A stretch of DNA of 64,000 bases. Source: Perilla frutescens (lineage: Eukaryota; Streptophyta; Magnoliopsida; Lamiales; Lamiaceae). This document shows, in pieces, positions 10,954 through 23,386 of the stretch. The notes beneath the pieces are model-generated. The model was not told the DNA's origin, did not search any database, and saw nothing but the letters and a program-made list of their open reading frames with translations. The stretch covers positions 24,891,848-24,955,847 of the forward strand of contig BRKX01000012.1 of NCBI GenBank assembly GCA_026008535.1, in the 5' to 3' direction. Positions within the stretch are counted from its first letter, which is position 1; each line of letters starts with the position of its first letter. The position numbers were made by a program, and so were the translations under genes.

Positions 10954-11313
10954 ATGGTAAATACTGCATTGACATACCATCTATGTGGAAATCGAGACTT
11001 ATTCTCAACATATAAGCCAATCAATCCAGCAAATCAAATCAAGTCCGAAGGTCCATATGAAGTTTGTGGAGAAGGCAAAATTGTGCTCGTGTTAACTTCC
11101 GAAGTAAAAATTACACTCGCCGATGTGATGTACCTTTCGGGATTTCCCCACAACGTAATATCGACTTCAAGACTACTAAAAAAAGGTCGTGAATTGAGGC
11201 TGCACGAAGACTTGATGTGTCTATCTGACCACGGTCATGTAATAGGACATGGTTTTCGTGAGAATGGGTGGTATAAGCTAGATGCTACCACCATAGTTTG
11301 TAAACTACAATAA
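10954..11313 (+). pseudogene. copia protease/pre-integrase fragment
   Basis: A frame of about 119 codons beginning near TALTYHLCGNRDLFSTYK, matching the region just after the active site of copia proteases, where DSGA is normally followed by a conserved H-x-C/T stretch. It then reads VMYLSGFPHNVISTSRLL and ends with the lead into the pre-integrase domain. The catalytic DSG triplet is not recognisable upstream, and integrase, reverse transcriptase and RNase H are absent. A relic of the element whose LTRs lie at 9867 and 14518. Confidence 0.65.
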
Positions 11314-12722
11314 ATATCCGAACCTCCATGTTTTAGTCGGATGTAGCTCATATTTATTTGTAAAATAAATGTGTATATAACAATAAAATGTTTATAATAA
11401 TAAAACAGTGTATTGATTAATACTTGTTTTAATATTTTCTTAATTTATCCAAATTAAGAAACGTGTGTTGTGAATGAACACAAAAAAATTGGGTAATTAT
11501 TTAATACATATTAATAAATGTGTTGAAATTAATTTAGCCCAAAATCAATGAATTATAAAAGCATGAGACTATATAATTCAAAACATAAGAAGTTTTTATC
11601 AAAAGAAATTTACTATACCATAAAGAAAAAAATATTATGGAGAAGTAAATTATGAGATAAATATTGAAAGTTAGACAAGACTTTCAAATTGATAAGTAGT
11701 ATGATATAGTGTATTAGTCAAGACTAATCATATATCATGTGGGGGATAAAATTGAATGAATCCTCCTACAAAATAATACAAATTCCAAGATAGTAAAATT
11801 AAAGGAATTAAAGATAATTCTTCTATCTTACTATGGAATAAAAAGAGTCATAAACATTGTAGTAGAATTAACTTAACAAAGTTAAAGAAAATTTAAATAC
11901 TATTGTAATAGTCTGTTAAATTTACAGTGACTTATCAATCACTACACATTAGAAAATGTGGAAAAATGAGTGAATTTTGAAAAGATTCACAAAAGAATCT
12001 TTGAATAGACTTTAAAGAAAGGATGTTTAAAACATCAAACATGTTCATTCAAGCAGTAAAGCTAAAAGATGTACTCTAGTTGATAACACAAGAAGTGTGG
12101 GGGGCTCTAGTTGAAGAACACATTGAAATGTGGGGACCTATAAATAGTAATACTTGAAAGAGAGTATTACAAACACGAACTTATAAAATACTTGATATCA
12201 TTAGAAAAATGAACAAACATTTTCATGTTAAATTAATAAAACAAGTTATTTTAAATAAATAACAAACTTTATTAATAAATGGTATGAAGGACTGTTAGAA
12301 TTCCTAAGGAAAAGGAAAAACGGTTATACTATTTGAAAAGATGAATGAATTGAAATCCACAAATAAATGATTTTCATAGTGGTAACTTTATCTTGATGAC
12401 TAGAGATCCCAAGAACTTGGTTCAAAGAGACAACCTAGTTATGAAAATTAAGTGTAAACACTTGAATCTATACTAAAATTCATTCTCGAATATATCAAGT
12501 GTCAACTTGTGCATGTAGTGAAGATAAGTTCTAAAGGAAGTTTTAATGATTCCTATAGATCTTTTATAGAGGAAAGTATGGCAAGATACTTATCTAAAAA
12601 GATGAAATAAGAGATCACCTGTATAAGTGAGAAGTGGGGCCGGTTCAACTTGCTAAAGCAAGAATATTTATGAATCCAAGATACGGTCCAATGCCAGAAT
12701 GGTCAAAACGTGAGAACAATAG
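11314..12722. other. non-coding interior of the copia remnant
   Basis: AT-rich with no coding domain. The stretch near 12600-12700 looks like the long 3' untranslated part of a copia element, so most of pol seems deleted. Confidence 0.4.
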
Positions 12723-12727
12723 ATATT

Positions 12728-14295
12728 TGATGAGTGCATAAATTGCACTCATTTGCACTCATATTGCGTGCATTTGAACTTGGTTATCTTGTATATATGT
12801 TGTAAATATTGCTATTTTTTATTTAATCTTATGTTTTATGAAATGTGGCCAGTATAGGGAATTTTTAGGTTTTAAAGAGCAAAAACAAAGTCAAATTGAT
12901 TATGGGATCAACAAAGAGTGCACAAGGCATGAAATGACGAAGAAACGAGCAAGAAAATGAACATGTGCTTAAAACGCGACCCCAAAATGCGAGTTATTGG
13001 GGTCGCGCTTCAAAGGCCCTCAACACGCGAGCATCAAACGCGACATATTGGGGTCGCGCCTCAGCCTTCAGTCAAAACACGACCCCAAAAAGCGACCCAA
13101 ATCCCGTTTTGCAGAGCCTTCAGGGAGCCGAATTCTTTCAGTCGAAATGCGGGCATAAAGCGCGAGTTACTGGGGTCGCGCCTCGGCCTTCAGTCAAAAC
13201 GTGACCCGACAACATGACCCAAATCCCGTTTTGCAGAGCCTTCAGGGACTTGATTTCCTTTGTTCCAAACTCGACCCTCAAACGCGAGTTCCTGGGGTCG
13301 AGTTCCGCATATACGAAAATAAAAATTGACTTTTGGCATGCAATTATTGGTCCACTCCTTAATATATCTATTGGGGTTTTCAAAGATCATATCCAACAAC
13401 CCTTGAACTTGAAAATACACAAGAGAAATAACCCATTTTGGGATTTTTGAAGATCAAGAAGAAAAAGGAAGATTCAACCATCCATTTGAAGATTCAAGCC
13501 ATTAGATTGAAGAAGAATGCTCTACATTGGGTTATATCATTTCTTCTCCTCTCTTAAGCTTGTATTTAGAATGGGTTCTTGTTCCTTCTTTTGTATTCTT
13601 GATGTTATTGTGAACATGGTTGACTAGAGCCTTAGGGCTCTAGGATGTGGTGAAACAATGTGAATATTGATCTTTAATTTGGGATATATATATATATATA
13701 TGTTATTTCTTGTCAAGATTTTGATCTATGCTAGGGCTTGAATGGTGTTGTTTGGTTGGCCATCTTACTAACATCACATGTATGAGATTCACTTGCATCT
13801 AGTCAATCCCGTGATCATAAGCATGCTTGGATCAAATCTATGTATTTGTCTTCTTAGTCGAATGTCATTATGTGGAAGGAAATGTGACCCCTTAGAGCCT
13901 TTGGTAGGTGCGACCTTGGAATGCGTTAGAGATAGTCATCCTTGTCGCATTCGCAATTTAAGAGATATTCGAGAGATGCTCTTATCAAAACTCTCTCTTT
14001 TGTTGATATTGTTGATTGAAATTGCTATCTAGTTTGTTTATTGTTGTTTGGTGTTTAATCACTTTTTTTTTATGCTTTGATTTTGTATTATGTTAAACAA
14101 CCCTCTCCTTATCATAGTCTAGATATTTTGCTCGTCTATCGTCGTAGTACTTGCATTTTCTTATTCAAATTCCTTTTTCCCTATAGATCGACCTCGTTTC
14201 ATCCTTGCTACAAATACATGCTTGTACACTTGTAGGCATTGACACGAGTTTATAAATATTGAAAGAAACCATTGTGGAGAGTAATTTCCGCATCA
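12728..14295 (+). mobile_element. gypsy-type solo LTR with 5-bp target duplication
   Basis: Begins TGATGAGTGCATAAATTGCA and ends CCGCATCA. It is flanked by ATATT on both sides (12723-12727 and 14296-14300), an exact target duplication. No internal region or second LTR is present, so it is the product of LTR-LTR recombination. It sits inside the copia remnant. Confidence 0.8.
12963..13310 (+). repeat. tandem repeat inside the solo LTR, period about 122 bp
   Basis: About three diverged units containing CTTCAGTCAAAAC, AAATCCCGTTTTGCAGAGCC and the CpG-rich motif GGGGTCGCG. The phrase CCTTCAGTCAAAAC recurs at 13065 and 13187. Short Arg/Pro-rich frames over this stretch are compositional. Confidence 0.7.
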
Positions 14296-14517
14296 ATATT
14301 AGATTATTTTACTGTGCATGTACAATTATTTTGGTTTACATCATAAAGCCGTTCGGTTCAACACATCATGTTCACCGAACAACTAGTAAATCCGATTGTA
14401 CTATGCTAAGGAGGGTTCAAAGATGAAAGCTACCTATCCTGATGCAATAAAATGATCGTTGGAACTTGAGAACGTTTTGCATGCATCGTAGGCATAGTTA
14501 TCATTCATGTGGGGGAT

Positions 14518-15453
14518 TGTTGGAAAAATTATTGATTTAAAATATTAAGTGCCCAACTTACCAAATTTATTTGGCAATGCTTGATTTATTTTTTATGGAA
14601 ATAAATCGGAGATATGGAAAGTTCATTTCGAGATCAAATGAATAAGTAATTATAGTTCAAAGTTGACCACTTGGAATTTGAAACTTGGAATAAAATGAAA
14701 ATTGAGAAATAGAATTAAATGTCATCCCACGTTGGAAAAATATTAAAGTTGGAAGCATTTAATAAGGAAAAAGGCACAAAGAGAGAGAGAGAGAGAGCAA
14801 TCAAGTGCTCCTCTCTATGGTGCACATGTGGTGGACTTGTTGATTTTTTATTGTCAATCAAGTACTAAGCACATAGCGAGGCTCGCACCATCCGAGCCCA
14901 AGCCTGAACACGCGCATGTCGCACTTGTCGCAGGCAGTGTGCATGCAGCCCTTGGGACGCGATTCAATGCACCCATTGGACGCACCCCGCTGGTTGGAAA
15001 CCACTTCAGAGTCGAAGGGTTGCGATCCTTGGACACCCTTGGACCATGACTCACACCATTTCAAGACAACTGTCCAAAGGGTACACCCCTTCACCAACAA
15101 CCACCAAACCACTATAAATAAAGCCCTCCAGAATGGTATTTGAACATCAAGAACACAACAAAGAGTCATTCGGGAACGCTGTTCTCTTGTTCCGGATATC
15201 GAGTTGTTCACTAAAGATTAGATTTGGAGTACAACAATTCTTATTTTATTAGTCGTTTTATCTTGGAGACGATTGCCGAAATCTGTGTGTACAATTACGG
15301 GGCAATTAGTCGTTTTATCTTGGAAACGATTGCCGAAGTCTGTATGTACAATTATAGGGCAATCTCATCTTACGGAGAGAGAATCCAATTCTTGACTCGA
15401 CTAAACCTAATTTTTGTCCCGTTCCTGAGAAGAAAGATACACGAAACCCTACA
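14518..15453 (+). mobile_element. copia LTR, right copy (LTR2)
   Basis: Same start as LTR1, preceded by the polypurine tract GTGGGGGAT, and ends ACGAAACCCTACA. Two copies of the 50-60 bp CTTGGAGACGATT block lie at 15250-15360, fewer than in LTR1. No target duplication could be matched with the left side. Confidence 0.7.
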
Positions 15454-16625
15454 GGGATGTGGAATAACTCTCTACTGTCATAATCTTACAGAGGAGGAAT
15501 AATAAGCTACAATAATTAATTAGTTCGATAAACGGATATGATCTATAAATATTTACAGCAATTAATAGAAGGATGATATTGGAATGGAATAATAAGATAT
15601 GACATATACAAGGGGTGAAGAAAAATGGTAATCTAACAATCCAAATTGGATTGTGACAAAATGGTGAAATATTTATCATATCGGAACATTTTCAAAAGTA
15701 TTAGAAAGATAATTAAAATGGACTAAAAAATAAATATCGATCGATTACATGATTTTAATTGTTTTTCATTAATCTCTAAAACAGCAGACATCAAATATCT
15801 AATTAAAAAAAAAACGTAAGGTAGATAACTATTTTTTATTTTTATTTTATAAGATAAGCATTTCTATATACTTTGTTAATTCGTTATTCAAATATTATTT
15901 TTTAGGTCCAGTTTCTATTTCAAGTTTCTACTATCATTATCCATTTGATCGATTGTGTTTGTTCTCATTTTTCAATTTAATGTCGGCTAATTTCTCTTAA
16001 AACGGTTTGTTGCTAGCTTAAATTGTCTGATTTCTCTCAATATTGTAAATGGTAAGATTAATTCATTTGAAAAAGATTGTTTCTTCCTTGCATTAGAATA
16101 TTTGTTATAGAAGCCAAAACTTTACATAAAAATAGAAGTGTGTGTCATTAACTAAAAACAAGGAATCAATAAATTAAGCTAAGTTGAATTTCGAACCTTG
16201 ACGTCTGCATTTTTGTACTATTAGTTATCTTTTCTAACTTAAATTTAGTAAATATTTTTTACGTTTTTAGGGATATTAAATTGACATATTATTTTTTACG
16301 TAATACATTAAGAAATAAAATCTTATTAGATAGGTTGAGCTGCTATAACTGGTAAATTGGTTTAACCATCAATCTAATTGCTATACATACAAATTTACAT
16401 CTATTGATCTTTTTTTTTAATAACATATATATGAATAATATAACATTAGAAATTATATGAATTATAATACGGAATCAAACCAAATTTTTATACACCGACC
16501 ACCTTTAACAAAACTAAACCCTCTTATTTTAGAGAGTTGTTTAGTGGTTGAATGCAAAAATAAAAATAAAAACAAAAACAAAACGAAGGAAAATAAAAGG
16601 ATCCAAAAAATGCAAAAGGATCTGA
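15454..16625. other. AT-rich intergenic, nothing recognised
   Basis: No coding frame or repeat structure that I can support. Confidence 0.5.
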
Positions 16626-17008
16626 GGAAAATTCCATGACACCCGACCGGGCACTAAACCTGAATTTTCTTTTTTTTTTAATTAATATTCATATTTTTAA
16701 AATATATTTTAATTATATTTTGGAGACATGTATTCTTTATTAAGTAGATGTTAATTATGTTGGTCCTAATTTTTTTCGTCACCTGCTATGTAAAAAAATA
16801 ATGTCGTGTTTTTTTTTTTTCTAGATGATATCCTTAAAAAAACGCAACAATGTCGCTAACATAGCAGGAGATGAAAAAAAAAATCGAGACCAACATAATT
16901 AATATCCACTAATGTCATCATTTATATCCCCAAAATATTATAAAAATATAAATATTGATTGAAAACAAAAATTCGGGTACGGTGCCCCCGGGACGCATGG
17001 ATTTTTCC
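16626..17008. mobile_element. near-palindromic MULE-type MITE, 383 bp
   Basis: Terminal repeats GGAAAATTCCATG and GGAAAAATCCATG (inverse) are flanked by an exact 10-bp direct repeat AAGGATCTGA (16616-16625 and 17009-17018). The two halves pair over most of their length, including TTAATTATGTTGGTC and CTGCTATGT, giving a hairpin with a tip near 16820. A 9-10 bp target duplication points to the Mutator superfamily. Confidence 0.8.
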
Positions 17009-17158
17009 AAGGATCTGAATTCTCAAGCAACAAATGGGCTCGAACTTGTTCACAGTAGCAGCCCGTTGTGTAGTAAATTAGTAATTAGTAATTAATCAAA
17101 TATGATATCAATGTTTAGCATAATTACGATATTAATAAAACTAAATCGGAATTCTGTA

Positions 17159-17159
<1 letters not shown>

Positions 17160-17195
<36 letters not shown>
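17160..17195. repeat. (TTA)n microsatellite
   Basis: About twelve uninterrupted ATT units. Confidence 0.95.
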
Positions 17196-17196
<1 letters not shown>

Positions 17197-17710
17197 TACG
17201 GCCTATTTTGTCGAGTTTAGAGAAAAATAATTATGTGGACGATTATTAGCAAAAAAAGCATTTCACTTTTAAAACTATAATCATATTAGTAATTTGTAAA
17301 TAATATGTCATGTATTATCATTTTTATAACTAAAACTGTGAGTGATAATTAAATTAATAATAGGTGTAATGCATTAAAATATTAGAAGGAAAGGGACCCA
17401 CAAATGATCATATATTCATCATTTCCCACTATTATGTTATGTGCCTGGTAATAAGAAGACAATGAGATCCAACTGTTGGAACATATTTTCTTTCAACGGT
17501 CATAACTAACTTTCAAAAAACAAAAACCAAGGCAACGAAAATCAAGCTGTGAACACAAACAATTCTGAATTGCTAAAAAATTACTGCATCTCTACTACTA
17601 GATAACATGTTGTTTTGCCTCTTCTCCAATCAGCCTCAAATCAGAAATTAAAAACTTTCTGCATCTCGGATTCTCCCACTGTTTGTGGCTCAGCTTCTCT
17701 GCTCGCGTAG

Positions 17711-18190
17711 CAAAATCATCCAATCAATCGCGGGCTTTATAATGGGAAGGCACCTCCCCCTCTTGAGGCTCAATCCCCTGCAGCTGAAAACGTCGAGGTT
17801 CAGGCTCAGGCTCAGGCTCAGACTAAGTCTGCAGCTGAAGAGGTCGAGGCTGAGGCTGCTCCACAAGTAAAGAATTCTGAATTTGCCAAAATAATGAAAT
17901 GTTATTATGCCTTAAAAAAACTTTAATTTTGATACAATGCTCAATGCAAGACACATAATCTTGTTATACTTATGTTTTTATGTTGTGTTTGTTTTGATGG
18001 ATTGTTTCAGGACAAGATAGATGAAGTTGAGACAAAAAACGACGAACCTCATGTAGATTTCTCTGAACCAGATGCAGACGAAACCAAAGAAGCAGACAAG
18101 GAGGAAGTTGTTCCGGATGAGAGCAAGCCAACAGAAACCATGGACAAGGCTGTGGAAGAGGTTACGGAGGAAAAGAAAGAGGTGGTATGA
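17711..18190 (+). CDS. small acidic Glu/Ala/Gln-rich protein, start unresolved
   Basis: Two exons, 17711-17866 and 18011-18190, joined by a GT-AG intron (CAA|GTAAAG and TTTCAG|GACAAG). Exon 1 reads a Pro/Ala/Gln/Glu-rich stretch with a VQAQAQAQ run; exon 2 is strongly acidic (many Glu, Asp and Lys) and stops at TGA 18188-18190. AATAAA at 18303-18308 fits a poly(A) signal. The acidic frame opens after an in-frame TAG (17708-17710) and has no ATG. The only nearby ATG (17742-17744) is one base out of frame. Either one base is missing in this copy, or an upstream exon splices in (an AG lies exactly at 17709-17710). No known domain recognised; family unknown. Confidence 0.5.
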
Positions 18191-18308
18191 ACTGTTTCTA
18201 ACTTGTTGGAAACAAGCAGTAGCTGCTGCTGCTGCTGAAGAAAAAAAATAAAAGTGATGCACCATTAGTTAAAAATGTAACTCATTGAGGTGAGGCTCAA
18301 GGAATAAA

Positions 18309-19258
18309 TTCATAATTTCAATACTTATTTCCTAGATAATTTGTCCCTTTTCCTTATCGAAGCTTGGTTGCTGTCTTCGACTATGCAAGTCCGTTAGAAG
18401 TAAGGTAACAAGCAAAGTTGTGCTACAACGCTGACCTAGTCGACATCACAGAGAGATAGAACAGCAAATTTACTTGTAAAATCCCAATAATCTATTATGT
18501 CGGATAGAAATGAGGCTACGTACATTGTCACAACTATCAGGCTCTGATCCTAGTAAAACTTATCAATAAGTCCAATTCTTGAAATTTAATAATGAGGTAT
18601 GAAACAGAAACACTACATCATTGAATAAACTAAAAAAATCATGTCAAATAAATCGCAGAACAAAGGGAGCTTACTGCAATATTAATAGGGCACAAGAGTC
18701 ACAACAAAACTGTAACACGACAAACAAACTGGCAAATACAACTACAACAACATGGAAAACAAGTGTTTGGCAGTGCCTTATGAAGTTGTGGCCTTCGACA
18801 AATTTCTTCAATTTCATTTTCTTGTGCAGGCCGATTTATATTTACCAGTTTGGACTTATCAATGTTGTGAACAAGGTGATCAAGACAACGAAAGCTACTG
18901 CAATTGGCAAATTGTGTTCAAACATAATATCATCATTTTTAGGTCCTAGGGTAACTATTGGGCAAGTAATAAGAGAGAGCAACTCAGCTGATAGCTTCAA
19001 AAGGTCTGAGTGAAACATTTATTCAATACGATTCTCAGCAGATTAATAATCAAATAACATACATAACAAGTGAACAACAAATTCTACATCATTTGCAAAA
19101 AAAAAAAAGAAAAAAGAAAAAAAAACCAATCATATTTCTTTAAGGGAAGTCATCTATGTTCCATACTACCATGATACACCAGAAATGAAGAACGCAATTA
19201 ACTGAACAAGCACCTTTCTTGATCAATAACCTATGCTGCAAAGAGCCCAAAGCTAACA
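18309..19258. other. intergenic, nothing recognised
   Basis: A 130-codon plus-strand frame at 18621-19013 lacks any recognisable domain and lies opposite the 3' side of the next gene. TTTATT near 19018 would be AATAAA for the minus-strand gene. Confidence 0.45.
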
Positions 19259-20741
19259 TCAGTGGATCCCGGGGATTGCAGCCCCCTCCTTAGTTCTTCC
19301 TTCGACTTCTTCATCATCATCTTTCACTGCTCGTATAATCAGCAAAACGAGCAAAGGATAACTCACTGTCATGAGCCCCCAATTAGTAGCCAGCTCGTTC
19401 ACAAAGGGCACCTTATGTGAGTCGATCTGCCAAGCTACAGCCGCGCCTGCACTTTGCACACCCTTGTAGAATCCGCTAAACCTGAAAAAACACGAATCCA
19501 ACAACATTACTCAGACACGAAAATACTTCAGCATAAACAAAAACTCTTGGAACCTAAACTCACCTGCTAAGTATCTCAGTATCATCTGCCAATGCTCCAA
19601 TCACCCAATAAACCATGCTCTGAAACATGGCATCAAGCAAACCATAACTAAAATACAACACAAATGGCCCTGCAAAATCACTCCCATCCTTGAAATCTAG
19701 GAGCCTAATTCGTTTATTATCCACATCACTACGATTATAATCAAGCTGTTTGGCGAGGCCTCCGCCCCAAATAGCCGTGCCAAGCACAGCCACAACCGCG
19801 ACCCCGAGCAAACCCCGAGCCCTCCTACTCTTGAAGCTGAAATCCATGATGTATCCAATTAACACAGAGCCAATCATCTGTGCACCCCAATAAAACACAT
19901 TGTTCAAACCTCTAGTCCTAAGATTGAAGAGAGCACCATTCACATTATTAAACTGGTAACTGTAGAAGAAATTACTAGCCCAAGAAGCAGGCACAATCAA
20001 CAACATCCTCCAATCAAGAAACAGCTTCAAAATCGCTCGTGACTCAATGGCCACGCTCGAATACTTCATATTCGTGCAGCGCGACCCGTCATCACGAACT
20101 ACACGACTAGGGTGCAAGATTGAGAGAGACAAGATGGTTCCAATCGACATGAAAACCATGAAACCGATGTATGTGCCATCATTAACAGAGCGTGCAGTAA
20201 TTCTATGATAATTCATTGCAAATGGAATAAGGCCACCGATCACTCCCCCCAAGTTGAAGATGCTCCAAAAGAGGGAAATGTAGGTGCCCTTCCTATCATG
20301 CGGCGGATACGACGTCATGATCGCCCCCTGCGCCGCCCAGAGGAGGCCGGCGCCGATGCCGAGAAACGCGCCGGCGATGATGGCGAACACTTGGCTTTGG
20401 TAATGATTGTAGTAGAGGAAAGAGCCGGCGTAGAGAACGTAGGTGGAGCATCCGCATAGCAGAGTGAGCTGAGGGCCTAGGATGTTGTAGATCCCGCCGC
20501 CCAAAATGCCGAAGACGGCGAAGGTGGTGTAGAGGGCGGTGTTGGCGTTGTTGGCGGCGGTGTCGTCGACTTGGCCTCCGCCGCCCATGCCGGAGAGGGC
20601 GTTGAACATCCCCGGGCAGCAGAAACAGACGAATCCGATCAAGATAATTTGAACCAGAGGAGAGTTATAGCGGAAAAGGGAGGTTTTTAGGGGGATTTCC
20701 GGTGACCCTTTGCCGGTTTCTTGGTCGGCTTCGACGCCCAT
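19259..20741 (-). CDS. UNC93-like membrane protein, two exons
   Basis: Exon 1 is 20741-19564 and exon 2 is 19481-19259, joined by a GT-AG intron (AGCAG|GTGAGT, TTTCAG|GTTTAG), giving 466 residues. The protein begins MGVEADQETG and has a polar 25-residue N-tail. About eleven hydrophobic membrane segments follow, including FVCFCCPGMFNALSGMGGGG in the first, LGIGAGLLWAAQGAIMTSYP in the middle, and an acidic C-tail (KDDDEEVEGRTKEG). This matches the UNC93-like branch of the major facilitator superfamily found in plants (UNC93-like protein 1), normally 450-470 residues. The family includes regulators of potassium channels in animals, while the plant role is less settled. Frame and splice sites are intact. 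A TATA box lies upstream. Confidence 0.9.
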
Positions 20742-21014
20742 TTTGGAGATTGGTTGAAAGATTGGATTTTTTTTTTATTTTTTTTTTTTCAAGAACGTGA
20801 AGGCTAGCTCTGCAGAGAAGTTTTGGAGTGAGAAAATGGTGGGGTGGAATGGGAATTTAAGATGGAATTTTCGTAATATACTATGTTTGATGGAAACGGA
20901 AGACACAAATTTTTGTATTGCAACTATGGTAAGAATTGCGCAGCAACTGCCAACTGTATGCGATTGGGGAAGTCGTTGTGATTCTATCACTATGAGCAGA
21001 CGGCACTATGCAAC

Positions 21015-21023
21015 AATTATATA
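21015..21023 (-). promoter_or_regulatory. candidate TATA box of the UNC93-like gene
   Basis: Reads TATATAATT on the minus strand about 275 bp before the ATG. The 5' leader includes an A-rich run (20769-20790 on the plus strand as T). Confidence 0.45.
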
Positions 21024-22212
21024 GAACAAAGATTCCTATATCGCACTCTTTAATCTTTTTCATTTATTTTTTTAGTTAGATTCTTTAATATTCTGTGCGA
21101 GCTTTTTCTTTAAATGTGATGAGAAAAATTCTCAATTTCTACTACATATCATGACTGATGACTAATGACTAATGACTCATGAGAGAGGTAAACCATACCA
21201 AGAAAGCTCGATGTGCCGGGCTCTATCTGTAAGGCATTGTCTACTCGAACTTTTAGTGCAGACTAAATGACTATTATTATTATTATTTACTTTTTTATCT
21301 TGAAATAGGTGTTCATGGTTCTTTCAAGCAAAAGAATGAATAACAACAATAATAATAAAAAAAATGAATGTCTGAAACGGACCTGTGCGGGAGATATATT
21401 TGGAAATACGAACCCTGCAAATTTACTTTTTAATTACAAATATTCGTATATAAGATACATAATATTTACTCGATATACAATAATAATTGCAGTATGTGCA
21501 ATATAACAACAAAATGACATTATAACATCTAATTAATGCCAGAGGTCAAAAGATAAAATGAATATCTATTATCAGATCAATTGGTAGAGTTAAAACTAAA
21601 ATCAGATTTCATTTAAAAATATCATTTTCATGGAAGGATGACTTTTGGGGCCGTGACGAATACTTACTCTCATTTAAGAAATGTATGTATACAAAAAGAC
21701 AATTTTAATTATACTGAGCAAAAGAGTCCAAATATAGATCTATCGTGCAACTGTCTCTCTAGGTGGAATCATTACTTTAATTTGACAACATGAGCATCCA
21801 ATTATGGGGGATAGTTTATGAAGAGAAAAAAATAAGTTTTCTTGGCGTCACCGGTGAGTTTATTACAAATAAGCTGACCGGCCGGCAAAGAATCTCAATC
21901 TTAGGAGTTAAGCCTCCTTTTCTCTATTTTAAGATGGATAAATCTAATTGGCTCGCAATAATTCACAAATATTACAAGAAAGGAAATTTTTACTACATAT
22001 TTGTGGGTCAAATTTGACCTAGCGACACATACATGGAAATTCGAATTTGAGACGATAATCACAAATTTCCAATACTAGGTTAGGCTTAGGCCACCCACGT
22101 AGGAGGAAATTCCAAGGGCATTTTGGTAATTTCAAGCAGACGGAAAAATGGAGCCTTTGGGTTTGGACTTTGGACCACTATATCAGTATATGTAGCCGAT
22201 AAGGCGAAAATC

Positions 22213-22215
<3 letters not shown>
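21024..22215. other. intergenic, nothing recognised
   Basis: Short AT-rich frames only. A 75-codon frame at 21790-22017 has no recognisable domain. Confidence 0.45.

Positions 22216-22271
<56 letters not shown>
22216..22271. repeat. (GA)n microsatellite, about 55 bp
   Basis: Uninterrupted GA run. Confidence 0.95.
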
Positions 22272-22273
<2 letters not shown>

Positions 22274-22314
22274 GCTCATATCATACTTAGAATAAGTGGA
22301 TAATAATATAATTT

Positions 22315-23386
22315 GAGCTCGTATGGTTGATAGGAAAGTAAAAATTTTTGGGAATATGATTTCAGGGATTGTGATTCTGAGAAAAATGATTATTAACAGA
22401 ATCTTTAATCAGTGTTTGGAACATAATAAGGAAATTATCAGGATTCTTGTTTTATTATTGGATTAACTTTAAACAATAGTAGAGAATTAAATATCTAATA
22501 TATATATATATATATATCTTATTTCATATTACCAATAGTTTATAATTTTAAATTACGAACAATAAAATATATAATTCTATAATTTGTAACATTACTATAT
22601 ATATTGAATGCAACAAATTATTTCAATTTAAATAAAATCATATGACTAATCAAGAAAATTATTTCATAATTTTGGGTTAATATATTTATGATCAATTAAG
22701 GAAAATATTGTATTGTTGATCCAAATATTTTTTATTGAATTGGAAGTCAAAATTATCTATATAAATATTTTTTTTATTGAAATGTCAAAATTATCTATAT
22801 TGGAAATGGTACGGTCGTTCTTTAATCCGCATCATTGCCTCAAAAATGATATTATTGGAATTCTGATAGAAATGACAAAAAAATGATTGATAGAATAATC
22901 GAATTTTGGTGGGAATTTCGCCAATAAAAAAATATCACATTTTTTGAATTTCCTTTTTATTTATAAAATTTTCCATTTTCCCATTTTTTTCTATTTTACT
23001 CATTTTTTATTTTAATGTTTTAATTCAAACTTAGTAATAATAAAAAAAGATAATAATAATTTTTTTCAATTTAAAAAAAATAATTTTTTTATTTTTGGGT
23101 TAAAAAATATGAATCTAAACTTAATAATAGTTTATAAAAAAATTAAATAATAATAAATGAAGAAATCGAACAATGAAACCATTTAACATCAAATTCCCAG
23201 AAACAAGGAATAAGAATACCTACTTGGACTGGTATTCACATTCCAGGAAAGTTGCACAATTTTTTATGTTTTGAGGAATCTAATTCATTTCCATATTACA
23301 TATAAAAATGAACCAAACACAGTAATGTTAAGATAAGGAATTAGAATACTTTTTCGAGTCAGATTTCGTGCCAACCAAACGGGACC
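22315..23386. mobile_element. possible non-autonomous DNA transposon, about 1.07 kb
   Basis: The left end GAGCTCGTATGGTTGA and the inverse of the right end GGTCCCGTTTGGTTGG agree at most positions, and subterminal parts on both sides share GGAATNNGA/GATTCT-type stretches. The ends resemble PIF/Harbinger-type MITEs, but the flanks TTT and TTA do not give a clean duplication. The interior is AT-rich with no frame. Confidence 0.4.

Noticed and set aside
18621..19013. 130-codon plus-strand frame
   Set aside because: Thr/Asn-rich with no domain; lies next to the 3' end of the UNC93-like gene on the other strand, and there is no splice or promoter evidence.
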